From the NCBI GenBank assembly GCA_018873245.2, contig JAEMBT020000009.1, positions 10,613,112 to 10,677,111 on the forward strand: 64,000 nt of DNA, given 5' to 3'. This document shows, piece by piece, positions 21,019-32,175 of the stretch; position 1 is the first letter of the stretch, and every line of letters starts with the position of its first letter. The translations under genes and the position numbers were made by a program. This DNA comes from Archegozetes longisetosus. Lineage: Eukaryota; Arthropoda; Arachnida; Sarcoptiformes; Trhypochthoniidae. The notes under the pieces are model-generated. The model was given only the letters and a program-made list of their open reading frames with translations. It was not told where the DNA came from and did not search any database.

Positions 21019-21900
21019 TCATAATGAAAAAACATTCTTATGTATTTTTATATAATCATTCTTTGTTATCATTTTCATTTTTAATAATTCATCTAGTATC
21101 GCATTTATTTTATTAAATTCTCCATTATTTCCTGCACTATAAAAAGCAAGAGATAATTGTAATTGATTTACTAATGATTCTGGATCACTTGGTAGAAAAG
21201 TTACATCATTTAATTTTCCTCCTGACTTTTTAATCATATTTGGAAACAGTTTTTTACTTATTGTTATCCATTTAGCACTTCTATCAGAGGCTAATCTTTT
21301 TGAATTTGGATCCGCATTTTGAAAGATGGCATTTGTTTTTTCAAGTATTTCTTTATAATCATTTATATCTTGATCTAAAAAAATGTCTATATTAGGGTCT
21401 GTTTTAGTTAATAGTTCCACCAATCCTTCAGTTGCATTATATTTTTTACCAGCGATTTCCATAGAATTATTATCAAATTTTATAATTGAATTACCAATTG
21501 AATAATGATTATTACTAGGATTATATTTTATTGAATATATTGCATTACTTTTCTTTGTGTTGTCACTTAAATATTTTTGAATTAATTCACTCACTTGTAT
21601 GTGTTTTGCTACTTTGGTTTCTGATCCAGTAGTTATTGCAGGTAATTGATTTATTTTTTGATAAATCTTTCCTTGATTTGTTGAAATCATATTACCTAAA
21701 GCATTCAATTCTTTTTTATGTGATATATTTTGTTCACTAATAGATTGTGTTATTGGTTTAAATAGTTTTTCTGTTTCTTCTTTAAATCCAATATTGGATA
21801 GTTTTCCTTCTTCAAAGTTTTGTTTAATATTTTTTCTAGTTTTGAGAAAATCATTAAAAATTTGACTTCTTTTGTTCAGATCAGTAATACTCAAAAACAT
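21019..21900 (-). CDS. Polinton conserved protein of unknown function
   Basis: 293 residues; mostly helical N-terminal half with coiled-coil character (KNIKQNFEEGKLSNIGFKEE). The C-terminal motif is SLAFYSAGNNGEFNKINAIL then DELLKMKMITKNDYIKIHK. The signature A-G-N ... E/N-x-x-A-I-L-D-E-L-L ... Y-x-x-I is shared with uncharacterised proteins next to capsid genes in other Polintons. Function unknown. Confidence 0.5.
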   Translation of the reverse strand: MFLSITDLNKRSQIFNDFLKTRKNIKQNFEEGKLSNIGFKEETEKLFKPITQSISEQNISHKKELNALGNMISTNQGKIYQKINQLPAITTGSETKVAKHIQVSELIQKYLSDNTKKSNAIYSIKYNPSNNHYSIGNSIIKFDNNSMEIAGKKYNATEGLVELLTKTDPNIDIFLDQDINDYKEILEKTNAIFQNADPNSKRLASDRSAKWITISKKLFPNMIKKSGGKLNDVTFLPSDPESLVNQLQLSLAFYSAGNNGEFNKINAILDELLKMKMITKNDYIKIHKNVFSL

Positions 21901-21974
21901 TGTTTATTTATTATCAAATAATTAAACGATCGTTCAAAAATTGATTGATTTTTTATATCGTTAAACGGTGTTGT

Positions 21975-22712
21975 TTAACAACTGATATAAAAGTCGTTTA
22001 AGTTTCTTCTGTATTTTCCCTTATCTTTATTTGATGATAAATCAATTGTTACAAAACTATAAGGATGATTCCATGTATTAGTACATAAATATTTAAATTC
22101 ATTTTTATTAATATCTGTACAATGATCTCTATAAAAGTTATCTAATGTTATATTGTCTTGAGGGAATAATATAAATTTGAATTTTCTCTTATTGTTTGTC
22201 GAGGTAATTTAGTATAATTCTGTGATATATAAAAGCAATCAACATTATTATGTCTACCTCTTGTATAATATGCTTCACATTTATTCTGTTTCTCCAACAT
22301 AATATCATCAAATATTATCAGGTTTTTATGATTCTTATTCAATTCAGTTGGATCAGGTATACTTGAACTATCATCAAAATATTCAACTATTATTTTATTC
22401 TTTTCTTTCAACCCTTCACCTATCTTTTTAATATAATAATCATCAGTTAATTTATTCTTTATTAGATCAGCGATTAATTCTTTTGTCAAATTGCTTTTTA
22501 TTCCTTTAATTAACACCTTATATTCTGGTTGATGTAATGATTTACTAAAGATATATGTGATCATAATCTAACCAATTATTAAGTAATAAGTTTAATAACA
22601 GATTTGTTTTACCACAACCTGATTTTCCTACGATACAAGCTCTAATTGAATTAGGAAGTAAAGGACTATTATTTCTTTGATTCTCACTTGGAATTGATAG
22701 ATTGTCTAACAT
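21975..22712 (-). pseudogene. Polinton packaging ATPase (FtsK/HerA type)
   Basis: Walker A GKSGCGKTN lies near the N-terminus, Walker B NLIIFDDIM follows about 100 residues later, and a conserved ISQNYTKLPRQTIREN segment comes after that. This is the genome-packaging ATPase of Polintons. Degraded. Confidence 0.75.
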
Positions 22713-22727
22713 TTATAACCATAATAA

Positions 22728-23261
22728 ATGATGATGTATTGTTTAAAGTGTAAGAGTAAAAAGAAAGCTATCAATACAAAAGAAGTTTATTCAAAGAATA
22801 ATAAACCTATGATAACTGGTAAATGTTCATCTTGTGGAACTAAACTCTGTCAATTTATCAAAAAAGGTAAAGGAGTTATCAATACTTTATTGAATAAAGT
22901 TCCAATACCAGAGATGCATTTATCTCTACCTAAAGATGTTTTATCTGAAAATGTAGAAAATGGTAGTTTTAATAACACGGGGAAATATAGTTATTGTGGT
23001 CCTGGAACTAAACTTAATACAAGATTTTCACAAGGTTATAAAGGAATAAATAATTTAGATAAAGCATGCTTAGAACATGACATTGCATATGATAAAAATA
23101 AAGATACAAAGAATAGAAATATAGCTGATAATTTATTAGCACAACAAGCAAATAGATTAGCAAATCACATAAATCAACCTGAATACGTTAGAAATGATTC
23201 AAAGAAAGTTGCAGCTTTAATGTCATCTAAATCTTGGCTAGGTTTTGGTCATATTTCATGA
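22728..23261 (+). CDS. Polinton phospholipase-A2-like protein with Cys pair N-terminus
   Basis: 177 residues. The N-terminus has a zinc-ribbon-like YCLKCKSKK ... CSSCGTK. Residues about 85-145 hold YCGPGT (calcium-loop-like), LDKACLEHDIAY with the His-Asp catalytic pair, then a helical NLLAQQANRLANHI. PLA2 domains of this type occur in parvovirus VP1 and in Polinton/adintovirus elements, where they help breach the endosome. Confidence 0.7.
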   Translation: MMMYCLKCKSKKKAINTKEVYSKNNKPMITGKCSSCGTKLCQFIKKGKGVINTLLNKVPIPEMHLSLPKDVLSENVENGSFNNTGKYSYCGPGTKLNTRFSQGYKGINNLDKACLEHDIAYDKNKDTKNRNIADNLLAQQANRLANHINQPEYVRNDSKKVAALMSSKSWLGFGHIS

Positions 23262-24285
23262 AAATCACTTAAAGATATTTATTTTGGTCCTAAACAAGGT
23301 TATTCAGGTATTAATGATTTAGTAAGAAAAACTGGACTAAAACAAAAAGAAGTAAAAGATTTTTTAGATACAGTTGATACTTATACTTTACATAAACCAA
23401 TAAGAAAAAAATTTCAAGCTAGAAGAGTTTATGTTAAAGGAATAGATGATCAATGGCAAGCAGACTTAGTTGAAATGAGAGAGTTCAGTGATGAGAATAA
23501 AGGGTTTAATTATTTATTAACTGTTATAGATTGTTTTAGTAAATATGCTTGGACTAAACCTATTTAAAATAAAACAGGAGAAGAAATAACAAGTACTTTT
23601 AATATAATATTCAAAGAGAGGAGACCCTCAAAATTACAAACTGATAAGGGTAAAGAATTCATTAACAATAATTTCCAGAAGTTTTTAAAGAGTAAAAGTA
23701 TTATTTGGTTTAGTACAAATTCAAATGTAAAAGCATCAATAGTAGAAAGATTCAATAGAACATTAAAAACCAAAAATGTGGAAATATTTCACTGAAGTTG
23801 GAACAAGAAAATGGATTGATATTGTTGATGATTTAGTTTATAATTATAACCACTCTTATCATACTTCAATTAAAATGACTCCAATAGAAGCTAGTAAAAA
23901 ACAGAATGAAGCTCAAGTATATAAAAATCTATATGCTAGAGACGATAAAACCAAATCAGTTACTAAATTCAAAGTTGGAGATAAAGTTAGAATATCAAAA
24001 TATAAGAGTGTATTTGAAAAAGGTTATTTACCTAATTGGACAACGGAATTATTTACTGTCTCAAAAGTTTTAAATACTAATCCTGTTACATATAAAATTA
24101 TAGATGATAATGAAGAAGAAATTAAAGGTATTTTTTATGAACCCGAACTCGTAAAGTTTGATAAACAAGATCAAGATTATGAAGTTGAAAAGATCTTAAA
24201 AACTAGAACTAGAAATGGTAAAAAAGAGTTATATGTTAAATGGTTAGGATATCCAAGTTCAATGAATAGTTGGATTCCTGCCTAA
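23262..24285 (+). pseudogene. Polinton integrase (retroviral type) with chromodomain
   Basis: DDE core recognisable from QWQADLVEMREF, LQTDKGKEFINNN and IVERFNRTLK (D, D and E of the rve fold), followed by an SH3-like RVKVGDKVR-type segment (FKVGDKVRISKYK) and a C-terminal chromodomain (YEVEKILKTRTRNGKKELYV then KWLGYPSS). This is the c-integrase that defines Polintons. Degraded. Confidence 0.85.
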
Positions 24286-24286
24286 T

Positions 24287-24514
24287 CTAGTCCTTTAAAT
24301 TTTTATGAATTTTAGAATTTAAGTTAAGCATATGCTTATAAACTATTCTTCCACAACTACAATTCACTTTTGGAAAAAATAAATCTTTAAATTTAATATA
24401 TCGTTCATGTTTGCAAGACTTACACTCTTTACTACCTTTATGAAACTCAGTCAAATCTTTAATTATCGTACAAGTGGTGCACTTTTTGTCACTGCTTAAA
24501 TTCATTGACTCCAT
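24287..24514 (-). CDS. Polinton small zinc-finger protein
   Basis: 75 residues with CTTCTIIKDLTEFHKGSKEC then KSCKHER and CSCGRIVYK: a C-x2-C ... C-x2-C knuckle plus a second Cys cluster. Possibly DNA-binding; not assigned to a named family. Confidence 0.45.
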   Translation of the reverse strand: MESMNLSSDKKCTTCTIIKDLTEFHKGSKECKSCKHERYIKFKDLFFPKVNCSCGRIVYKHMLNLNSKIHKNLKD

Positions 24515-24574
24515 TTATTAACAAATAATTTTTTTCAGTCCCTTAAAACCCCTTTAAAAAAATTCTCTATATAA

Positions 24575-27500
24575 ATGGTAGAGAAAAAACAATGTAATAT
24601 CTGCAACAAAGAAGTATCATCTTCTAATTGGAGCAAACATCAATTCTAAAAGGCACCAAGACCTAGTAAGACCTCAAGAACGCCAAATAGTTCATTGTTG
24701 GATATGTAATAAAGATGTAGAAAAAAGTGCTTGGTTAGATCACCTCAAGTCCTCTTCACATAAAAGTAATACCAAAATATTCAAAGCTAAACTTCCAAAG
24801 GTGACAAATAAAAGAAAGTTTGAGGGTTATGATTTTGAAAATAATGATTATATAGTAACGAAATCAGAGGAAGCATTGGAAGGTTGTTTTCTAACACTAC
24901 GAGTGACACCTAAGCTTGATATCGGGTCTGTTGTTGTACTCAAACAAGAGTTTCCACACCTAATGAAGGGTAAGCTAGAGGATATCTTAGAAGAGAAGTT
25001 AGGACTTAAGGTTCAGATTGTTTTAAAAGGAAGGTTTAGGAAGTTTCATCCAGCAACAGGACAAGAAGAATTTGAGGAGTTAACGGTTCCTTCAAAGAAT
25101 AGGACTGTGCTTAGAGATGAAGAAGTTGATAAGATTGTATTGGAGCAACTAACTGAAAGTGATGACAAAATTGAAAGTTGGGATAACAATGAAGGTTATT
25201 GGCATCTGGTTAATATTATCCATGTAGACTTTAAGTTGAGAGAATATAAACCTTTATCAGGTTCTAATCATATCAAACTACCAAAATGGATTTCGGATAA
25301 GAAAGCAACTATAAACATTAAGAATGAAGATCAAAAATGTTTTAAATATTGTTTACAGTATCATAAACATAAGAATGAAATTACACATCACCCAGAAAGA
25401 GTAACATGGTATGATAAATGGAATAATGATTATGACTTTAGTAACATTAAATTTCCAGTTGAAGTGGGTGATATTAAAAAGTTTTGTAATCAAAATAATA
25501 TATCAATTAACTTATATATAGTTAATGAAAAAAGTATACAACCTTATTTAACTTGTTCTCAAAATGAAAAGAAATCAGATCATGTAAATTTACTTTTAAT
25601 AGAAGACAACGATAGATCTCATTATGTTTACATTAAAAACTTATAAAATGATGATGTTCATGTTTGGTTAATTGATCTCTAACTAATTTTGATATGTGAA
25701 AGATGTTTCTACCATACAGAAAACGTAGAAGTATTCAGAAGACATCAAATTCTATGTGACAATTACTTTAACAATGAGAAATCTCTTCCTATTCTTCCTA
25801 ATGTAAAAGATAATATCTTAAAGTTTAAGAATATTCATAAAACTATAAAAGTTCCTTTGGTTTATTATGTTGATTTAGAAGCTGTTTTAAGAAAGTTAGA
25901 TCATAAAAGATTGAAAGCTCGACATGAGGCCTGTGCTTATAGTTTCTTAGGAGTAAGTAGTTTCTATCACAACTTTAAGAAGTATACAGGTACTTCAGCT
26001 AAAGATACTATGAGTAACTTTATACAAACATTTAAAGAGGAGGGAAGAAAGTTGAAAGAGTTACTTTTCAAACGATTAGAAGAATTTAAGAAACCACAAC
26101 TTAATAATGATGACTTATTAAAGTTCGAAAAAGCAGAGCAATGTCACTTCTGTAATAAAGAGTTTACTAAAAATGAGATAAAAGTTAGAGACCATTGTCA
26201 TTTAACTGGAAAATTCAGAGGAGCAGCTCATCAAACATGTAACTTGAATGTTAGAACAAGTTTAAAAATTCCTGTATTCTTTCATAATGGATCAGGTTAT
26301 GACTTTAAACATTTTATTAGAAAACTTCATAAAATTGATAAAAATCTTAAGATTATATCTCAAACTGAAGAGAAATACTTTTCTATAACTGTTAAAGTTG
26401 AAGAAACAAATATCCAGTTTGAATTCAAAGATTCAATAAAATTCCTATTGAAATCAATTGATAAGTCTGCCAAAGTGTTATATGATAAAGATGAAGTCGG
26501 AATTAATAATTTTAAGAATTTAACTTCTTATTTTAAAAACTTACCTAATGAGATCCTAGAATTACTGGTACAAAAGGTGTATTTCCTTACTCATATCTTG
26601 ACAGTTTTGATAAGTTGGAATCTACAGAGTATCCCAACTATGAATCTTTCTATGATAACCTTAAAGATACAAACATTGAGAAAAAAGAATACGAAAGAGG
26701 AAAGAAATTATGGGAATATTTTAAATGTAAAAGTTTTAGAGAATATATGGAATTATATCTAACTTGTGATGTTTTGATTCTCGCCGATTGTTTTGAATCA
26801 TTTAGAGATTTATCATTAAAACACTATGGATTAGATCCAGCTCATTATATCTCAAGTCCTGGACTATCTTGGGATGCAATGTTAAAATACACGAAAATTG
26901 AATTAGAATTATTAACAGATCAAGATATGTTATTAATGATAATGGAAGGTATAAGAGGTGGATTGTCTTGTATTATGAAACGATATGTTGAAGCAAATAA
27001 TAAATATATGATAAACTATGATCCTACAAAAGAATTAGTATATCTTATTCCTGTTGATGCTAACAACTTATATGGTGATGCTATGTCTTTTAAACTACCT
27101 TATAAATCATTTAAATGGTGCTCAACAGAAGAAATTAGATATTTAGAAGAACGATTACTTGAAATTCCTGATGATAATGATATCGGATACACATTAAAAG
27201 TTGATCTAGATTACCCTGTAGAATTGCATGACAAACACAATGATTATCCATTCTTTCCAATTCATAAGGAAATAAAAAATGAGGATTTATCTCCTTATCA
27301 AAATAAACTAAGAAATATAATAAAATCAAGAAAGTTGATTACAAGTTTAGAGAATAAAAAAGGTTTAATATGTGATTAAAGAACACTAAAACAAGCAATT
27401 CAACACGGACTTAAACTTAATAAAATTGAGTGTGCAATAAAATATGAACAAAAATATTGGTTAAAACCTTATATAGATCTAAATACAAAACTAAGACAAG

Positions 27501-28340
27501 AAGGTACTTCTGATTTTGAGAAAGACTTCTTTAAACTAATGAACAATTCAGTTTACGGAAAAACGATAGAGAATGTACTCAAAAGACAAGATATAAATTT
27601 CTGCTGCGAGAGAAAGAAATAATTAAAATATGTGAAAAAGATTAATTTCAAACGTGAAACAATATTTACTAAGAACCTGGTAGCTCTCCATATGAATCGA
27701 CTACAAGTCAAATATAGTAAACCTATTTATGCTGGATTTTGTGTACTTGAGATGTCTAAATGGAGAATGTTTAAGTTTGTGTATGAGTATTTGAAACCAA
27801 AATGGGGTGATAAAGTCGAAGTTGTGCAAACAGATACCGATGGGTTGATGCTTCAGATCAAAACAGAAGACTTCTATGAGGATATAAAGAATGATACAAT
27901 GATGAAATCATCGAACGCAAGCGATATTGACAAATGGTTTGATACTTCTAACTTTTCTGAAGATAACAGATTTGGTATTCAGCCTAAAAATAAGATGAAA
28001 TTGGGTTGCTTTAAGATAGAAACAGGTGCGAATATAGTAACAATATTTATTGGACTGAGAGCTAAAATGTATTGTTATACGATTGAACATCAAGATAAGA
28101 CAGAGTTAAAGAAAAGAGAAAAAGTACCATCTCATATAACAAATAGACACCAATTACTAATATGGAAAAAGTTTTGGATAACGAGACTCAAACATATGCT
28201 ACTTATAATATGTTTAAATCAGAAAAACTCAACGTTTATACCATAGAACAAAAAAAACCGCTTTATCTAATTTTGATGACAAGAGGTATATATTGGGCAA
28301 TGGATATGCAAGCTTAGCACATGGACATTTTAAAACAAAA
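24575..28340 (+). pseudogene. Polinton protein-primed DNA polymerase B
   Basis: Begins with a C2H2-finger-like QCNICNKEV segment. Further on, an exonuclease-type VYYVDLEAVL and CHFCNKEF ... RDHCHLTGKFRGAAH zinc segment and FFHNGSGYDFKHFIRKL are typical of animal Polinton PolB. Polymerase motif A is DANNLYGDAMS, motif B KLMNNSVYGKTIEN and motif C VQTDTDGLML. Role: replication primed from a protein at the inverted-repeat tips. Broken in several places. Confidence 0.88.
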
Positions 28341-28394
28341 CAAAAGAAATTGATGTGAAACAGTAATGTAATGTATATTCTTTTGACGTAATGT

Positions 28395-29175
28395 AATGCT
28401 TTTCTATGAGGGACAAAAAAGCTGTCCCGTTTGTCCCGTCCTCCTGTCCCCTTCAAACACTTTAGCGGGACAGAAAAGTGTTGAATGAAAGTAATTGCAA
28501 GTGAGTGAATGACTCATCAAAACATTATTTGTTGGCTTATTGTCAACAATATTAAATATTTTTTTTACATAAAAGTTATTTTATCTATTGAGTAAAAGTT
28601 GTTTTATCTATCTTTTAATATTGATAAAAATGTCTACATAATGTTAACTTTATGATAATTTAATTCAGAGAGTAATGATAACAACATACCAATACTTTCT
28701 ATTAAAACCATACAACAGCTCCATTTCTTATCAATAGTCTTAATAGCTTAGTGGTTAAAGAGTATGAGTGTTTGAATCATTTGGCCAGTGGTTCGAATCC
28801 CATACCTGACACCACTTTTGGGAGATCCTCTACTTTCTCTATACGTAGAGATTGTATGATGGATTAAATAGTCGCTAAATAAGCGGCGAGGGTACAGTAG
28901 CTGAATAAAAATATAAATAAGAAATATGATGAGCAACTGGTACTGTTACCCGAAAGGTGGTGAGATGGGAGGGCACCCCTTTTGCACTATTTATGTAATA
29001 TTATCTAAATATATAGTTGGAAAACTACAATTTTTTCATTTTTATCAGTATTTTATGTAAAAAATAGTATAAAATATGCTATTTTTTACATATTTTTATG
29101 CAATATTTAGGGGGAGTTAGGGGGTCGTAGACTCGTACTTTCGTACTGTCCTAGGACCGCCATATATACACTACT
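28395..29175. repeat. Polinton right terminal inverted repeat (781 bp)
   Basis: Complement of 13652-14432, same length, nearly identical. The tip ATACACTACT is followed directly by the second copy of the flanking direct repeat. Confidence 0.95.
28744..28800 (+). promoter_or_regulatory. tRNA-like box A / box B in right TIR
   Basis: TAGCTTAGTGGTTAAAG (28744-28760) fits a tRNA D-arm/box A, and GGTTCGAATCC (28790-28800) is a perfect consensus box B at normal spacing. A run ACCA lies where a tRNA 3' end would be. Stems are poor (only about three acceptor pairs), so it is not a working tRNA but a tRNA-derived block that could act as an internal Pol III promoter. Confidence 0.5.
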
Positions 29176-29354
29176 CACCAAAACCTATTGAATCAAATTC
29201 TAAGCAGAGAAAAATTGATCAAAGCTTTGATCAGTTGAATGAAGAGCAGGTGTTCCTCAATGATTTGGTCTCATTCATGACATCTAATAATATCACTTTG
29301 GAGAAAGTAAATAATAACGAATTTTTTCGTAATTTTTTCTCGAAGTATTAAAAA
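29176..29354 (+). repeat. Right copy of about 180-bp direct repeat flanking the Polinton
   Basis: Begins immediately after the Polinton tip with CACCAAAACCTATTG and matches 13451-13640. Reads PKPIESNSKQRKIDQSFDQL in the hAT transposase frame. Confidence 0.9.
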
Positions 29355-30965
29355 TTCGGTCTAAATATACCGACAGGTGAAACAATACGAAAGCACGTCA
29401 AAAACGTTTACGGTATTAAACAAAAATAAATCATAGAAACCATTAAAAATTCTGAAGGTTTGCAGTTATAGTCGATGAAACTCAAGACAAGAAATGCCGA
29501 TCAGTTCTAAATATTTTAGTGACGCCGAGCACAAGGGACAAAGATTTTGATAATGATTTTAAACTCAAATCAATATTAATCGATGCTTTGTTTATTGATG
29601 GAAGTATTGACAGCAATGCAATTTTAAGAGAAACGAATAAATCGATTAATAATTTAGGTTTAAATACCGATAAGATTACAGCTTTTGTTGGTGATAACGC
29701 CAGTTATATGATTAAGGCTTATGAGTTCTTACGAATAATTTGGCCAAATTCTGTTCATATGACATGCCACTCGCATATTTTCAATCTAGTTGCGGACACA
29801 TTTCGTCATTCATTCAAAGTCGATCTATTTTTAGCTAAAATGAAGATATTTCAGGAAATCACGATTTTGACAAAAAATCTTTTATGAGGCTTACAAGAGA
29901 GCAATTCCTCAGACATCTTTGACTCGATGGAACTCATGGCTTGAAGCTGTGATTATACACAACAATTTATTTGAGTCTTATGAAGATTTGATCGAAAACT
30001 TGAATAAATCTAAAATAAAGTCTCCATTAATTGAAATTTTAGATCAATTGATCAAAAAACCAATCATTAAACATTAAATTAAATTTATATAAAGTAAGTA
30101 TATTTCAAAGCTAATAATTGATGCAATTTTATGTTCACAAATACAAGAGATAATGTCAACTGAAATTTTCAAATACACAAACGATTTAATCACTATTTTT
30201 CATGAGACTTATGGTTTCATCACAACTAGTAATGACTATCTCAAAGAATACAAAACAAGTCTTAATAGCGAAGATATTTCAGTGTTTAAAAATACAGTAA
30301 TAAATGGCTTAAATCTAACTTTACTAAAGCTTGAGTTGTATTTCGATTTTGGTAAAGAGCCAGCGATTAAATTCTTGAAATCGATGCAAGTCTTCGATCC
30401 GATTAAAGCTAAATATTTGATCAACTTAACTGACTTCAATGAATTAGTTTCGATACCTGAAGTCAATAATTTGATGAAATCGAATAACATTTTGAAGAAA
30501 TCTCAACTTTCAGCTGAGTTTAAAGCTTATTTTGATTCAGTTCAGGGGTATGTCAAACCTGACCACACGAAGACTAATGCTTATTTCGCCAACTTTTGGA
30601 AATCTAATTATAAAAATTGGAAACTTAGCGCCGATAGTGTTCAAATATTTATTCGTTCCGATCACGAGCGCAGATGTCGAAAGATCTTTTAGTTGTTATA
30701 ATATTATTTTAAGTGATAAACGATTGAATCTCTCAGAGAAATTTAAAGTATATGACTTCGCTGTACTTCAATTCAATGTAAAGTCTGAAAAATTAAATGT
30801 ATTTTCATTTTCTGTTTCAAAGTGTGAATATTAGAACTAATTTTAAAAATAGTAAAATAAGAGGTCACATAATCTTGAGATAAAATCGCATAATTTCGAA
30901 TATTTGGTCACATAAAAGTCGCATAATTTTATGCTTTTTTCTCACATAATATTTCGGCCTTTGGT
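29176..30965 (+). mobile_element. hAT element, 3' part with transposase remnant
   Basis: Transposase pieces in order: IPTGETIRKHVKNVYGIKQK (about 29370), the catalytic-core region ITAFVGDNASYMIKAYEFL with SVHMTCHSHIFNLVAD (29519-29887), a middle piece (30153-30692), and the C-terminal dimerisation region ITSADVERSFSCYNIILSDK (about 30655-30830). Stops and frame changes separate the pieces. The 3' end is placed near 30965 after a run of ACATAA-type motifs; no clear terminal repeat seen. Confidence 0.75.
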
Positions 30966-31330
30966 CAACATATATCATAAATATTGATATATAAGATTAC
31001 ATTTAAATTAATAATATATGCACAAAAATGATCAAGTAATATAACTGTTTTCGATCAAAATCTATCTGACCAAAAGAAGTTTTTTGTTTTAGCAGTTATA
31101 CAGGTTCAAGAACATAAGATTACCCATTATACAGACTGTAATTTAAAAATTATAAGAGGTTATTATGACAACTTTTGTACATCATCTTAAAGATGACTTA
31201 TTACATTATACATTTATTTGAATACCAATTCGATTATAATGTCTTCATTGACATTAGATCCATCAGCAAGAGATGACTACGTTAAACTGCTTTCCAGCCT
31301 TAATTAACCACAAATAGATATAAAAATACT
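30966..31330. other. AT-rich spacer between transposon remnants
   Basis: No feature seen. Confidence 0.35.
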
Positions 31331-31935
31331 AAATAAACGCGCAGTACCTGTGAGTAGGATGGTTATAATATGTGAGGGTAAAATTCGCAAAAATTAGGCT
31401 GGATGTGTCTCCAAGAAAACGTAAACTCCGTTCAATCAGAACCCCCACTAATATTTTAAAAGTAAAGAAATAGACATCCATGGAAAATTCCCCGACACAG
31501 GATTTCATCGAAAAGTGTTCGCAATGTAATAAGCATTGCCTTGAACAAAACTGTTAAGAAGAAAGCAGCCGCTCATTCGCTAAATGGGAGTCAGCGGCAA
31601 CAAAGAAAGATAGTGGCACGAAGACTGTATGAACGATGTTCAGCAGTAGATAAATATAGATAAGTTGTCACTATTGATGAAGCATATATTTATATGTCAA
31701 ATAGCGGTGGTCAAAGGAGTATTTATTATATAATAAGAGATAAATCTGACAATTTTTACGTTTGAATGAAAGAACAGCCCCCAAACGGGTTTATGATTGT
31801 TGCCGACGTCTCATATTATGGTAAACTAAATATAGTAAAAGTCTCTCCAAAAGTTAAAATTAACAGCAATTATATATTCAACACGCATTATGTCCGGTAT
31901 ATAAACAAATTATTGAATCATATCGACATGTGAGC
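31331..31935 (+). mobile_element. Tc1/mariner-like transposase remnant
   Basis: A frame with several stops reads AAAHSLNGSQRQQRKIVARR, then VVTIDEAYIYMSNSGGQRSI (first catalytic D region), then NGFMIVADVSYYGKLNIVKV and KVKINSNYIFNTHYV. This matches the DDE core of mariner-like transposases common in arthropods. The C-terminal third and the inverted repeats are not found. Confidence 0.6.
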
Positions 31936-32175
31936 GAGCATAACAAATAAAACAGATATTGTAGAGATAAATATAATACATAATAAGTCTCTTTCATAGT
32001 TATTATCATTAAATAAAAACCAATTATGTATTAAAAGATAATGTGACAAATTTCAGAACAGTCTATAACAGGAACATAAGTTACAAGTATTAGAACGGAT
32101 ACTAAAACCTTCAGAACAACATAATAGTTATTGTTTGACAAAGTGTACGACACACCTAAACCCGATATGAAAACA

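Larger units (their letters stand above)
13652..29175. mobile_element. Polinton/Maverick element (fossil)
   Basis: A 15.5-kb element with 781-bp terminal inverted repeats beginning AGTAGTGTATATA. It carries the usual gene set: protein-primed DNA polymerase B, retroviral-type integrase with chromodomain, FtsK/HerA-type packaging ATPase, adenain-like cysteine protease, hexon-like major and penton-like minor capsid proteins, plus fibre-like, phospholipase-like and small basic proteins. It is broken: roughly ten interruptions in all, most of them in the polymerase, and one gene is split by a DNA transposon. The two inverted repeats are almost identical, which argues for a fairly recent insertion (or gene conversion) of a copy that may already have been defective. 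It sits in a hAT element. Confidence 0.93.

Noticed and set aside
13652-29175. Integrated retrovirus or LTR element because of the integrase
   Set aside because: Ends are inverted, not direct, repeats and the gene set (PolB, ATPase, protease, capsid) is that of a Polinton.
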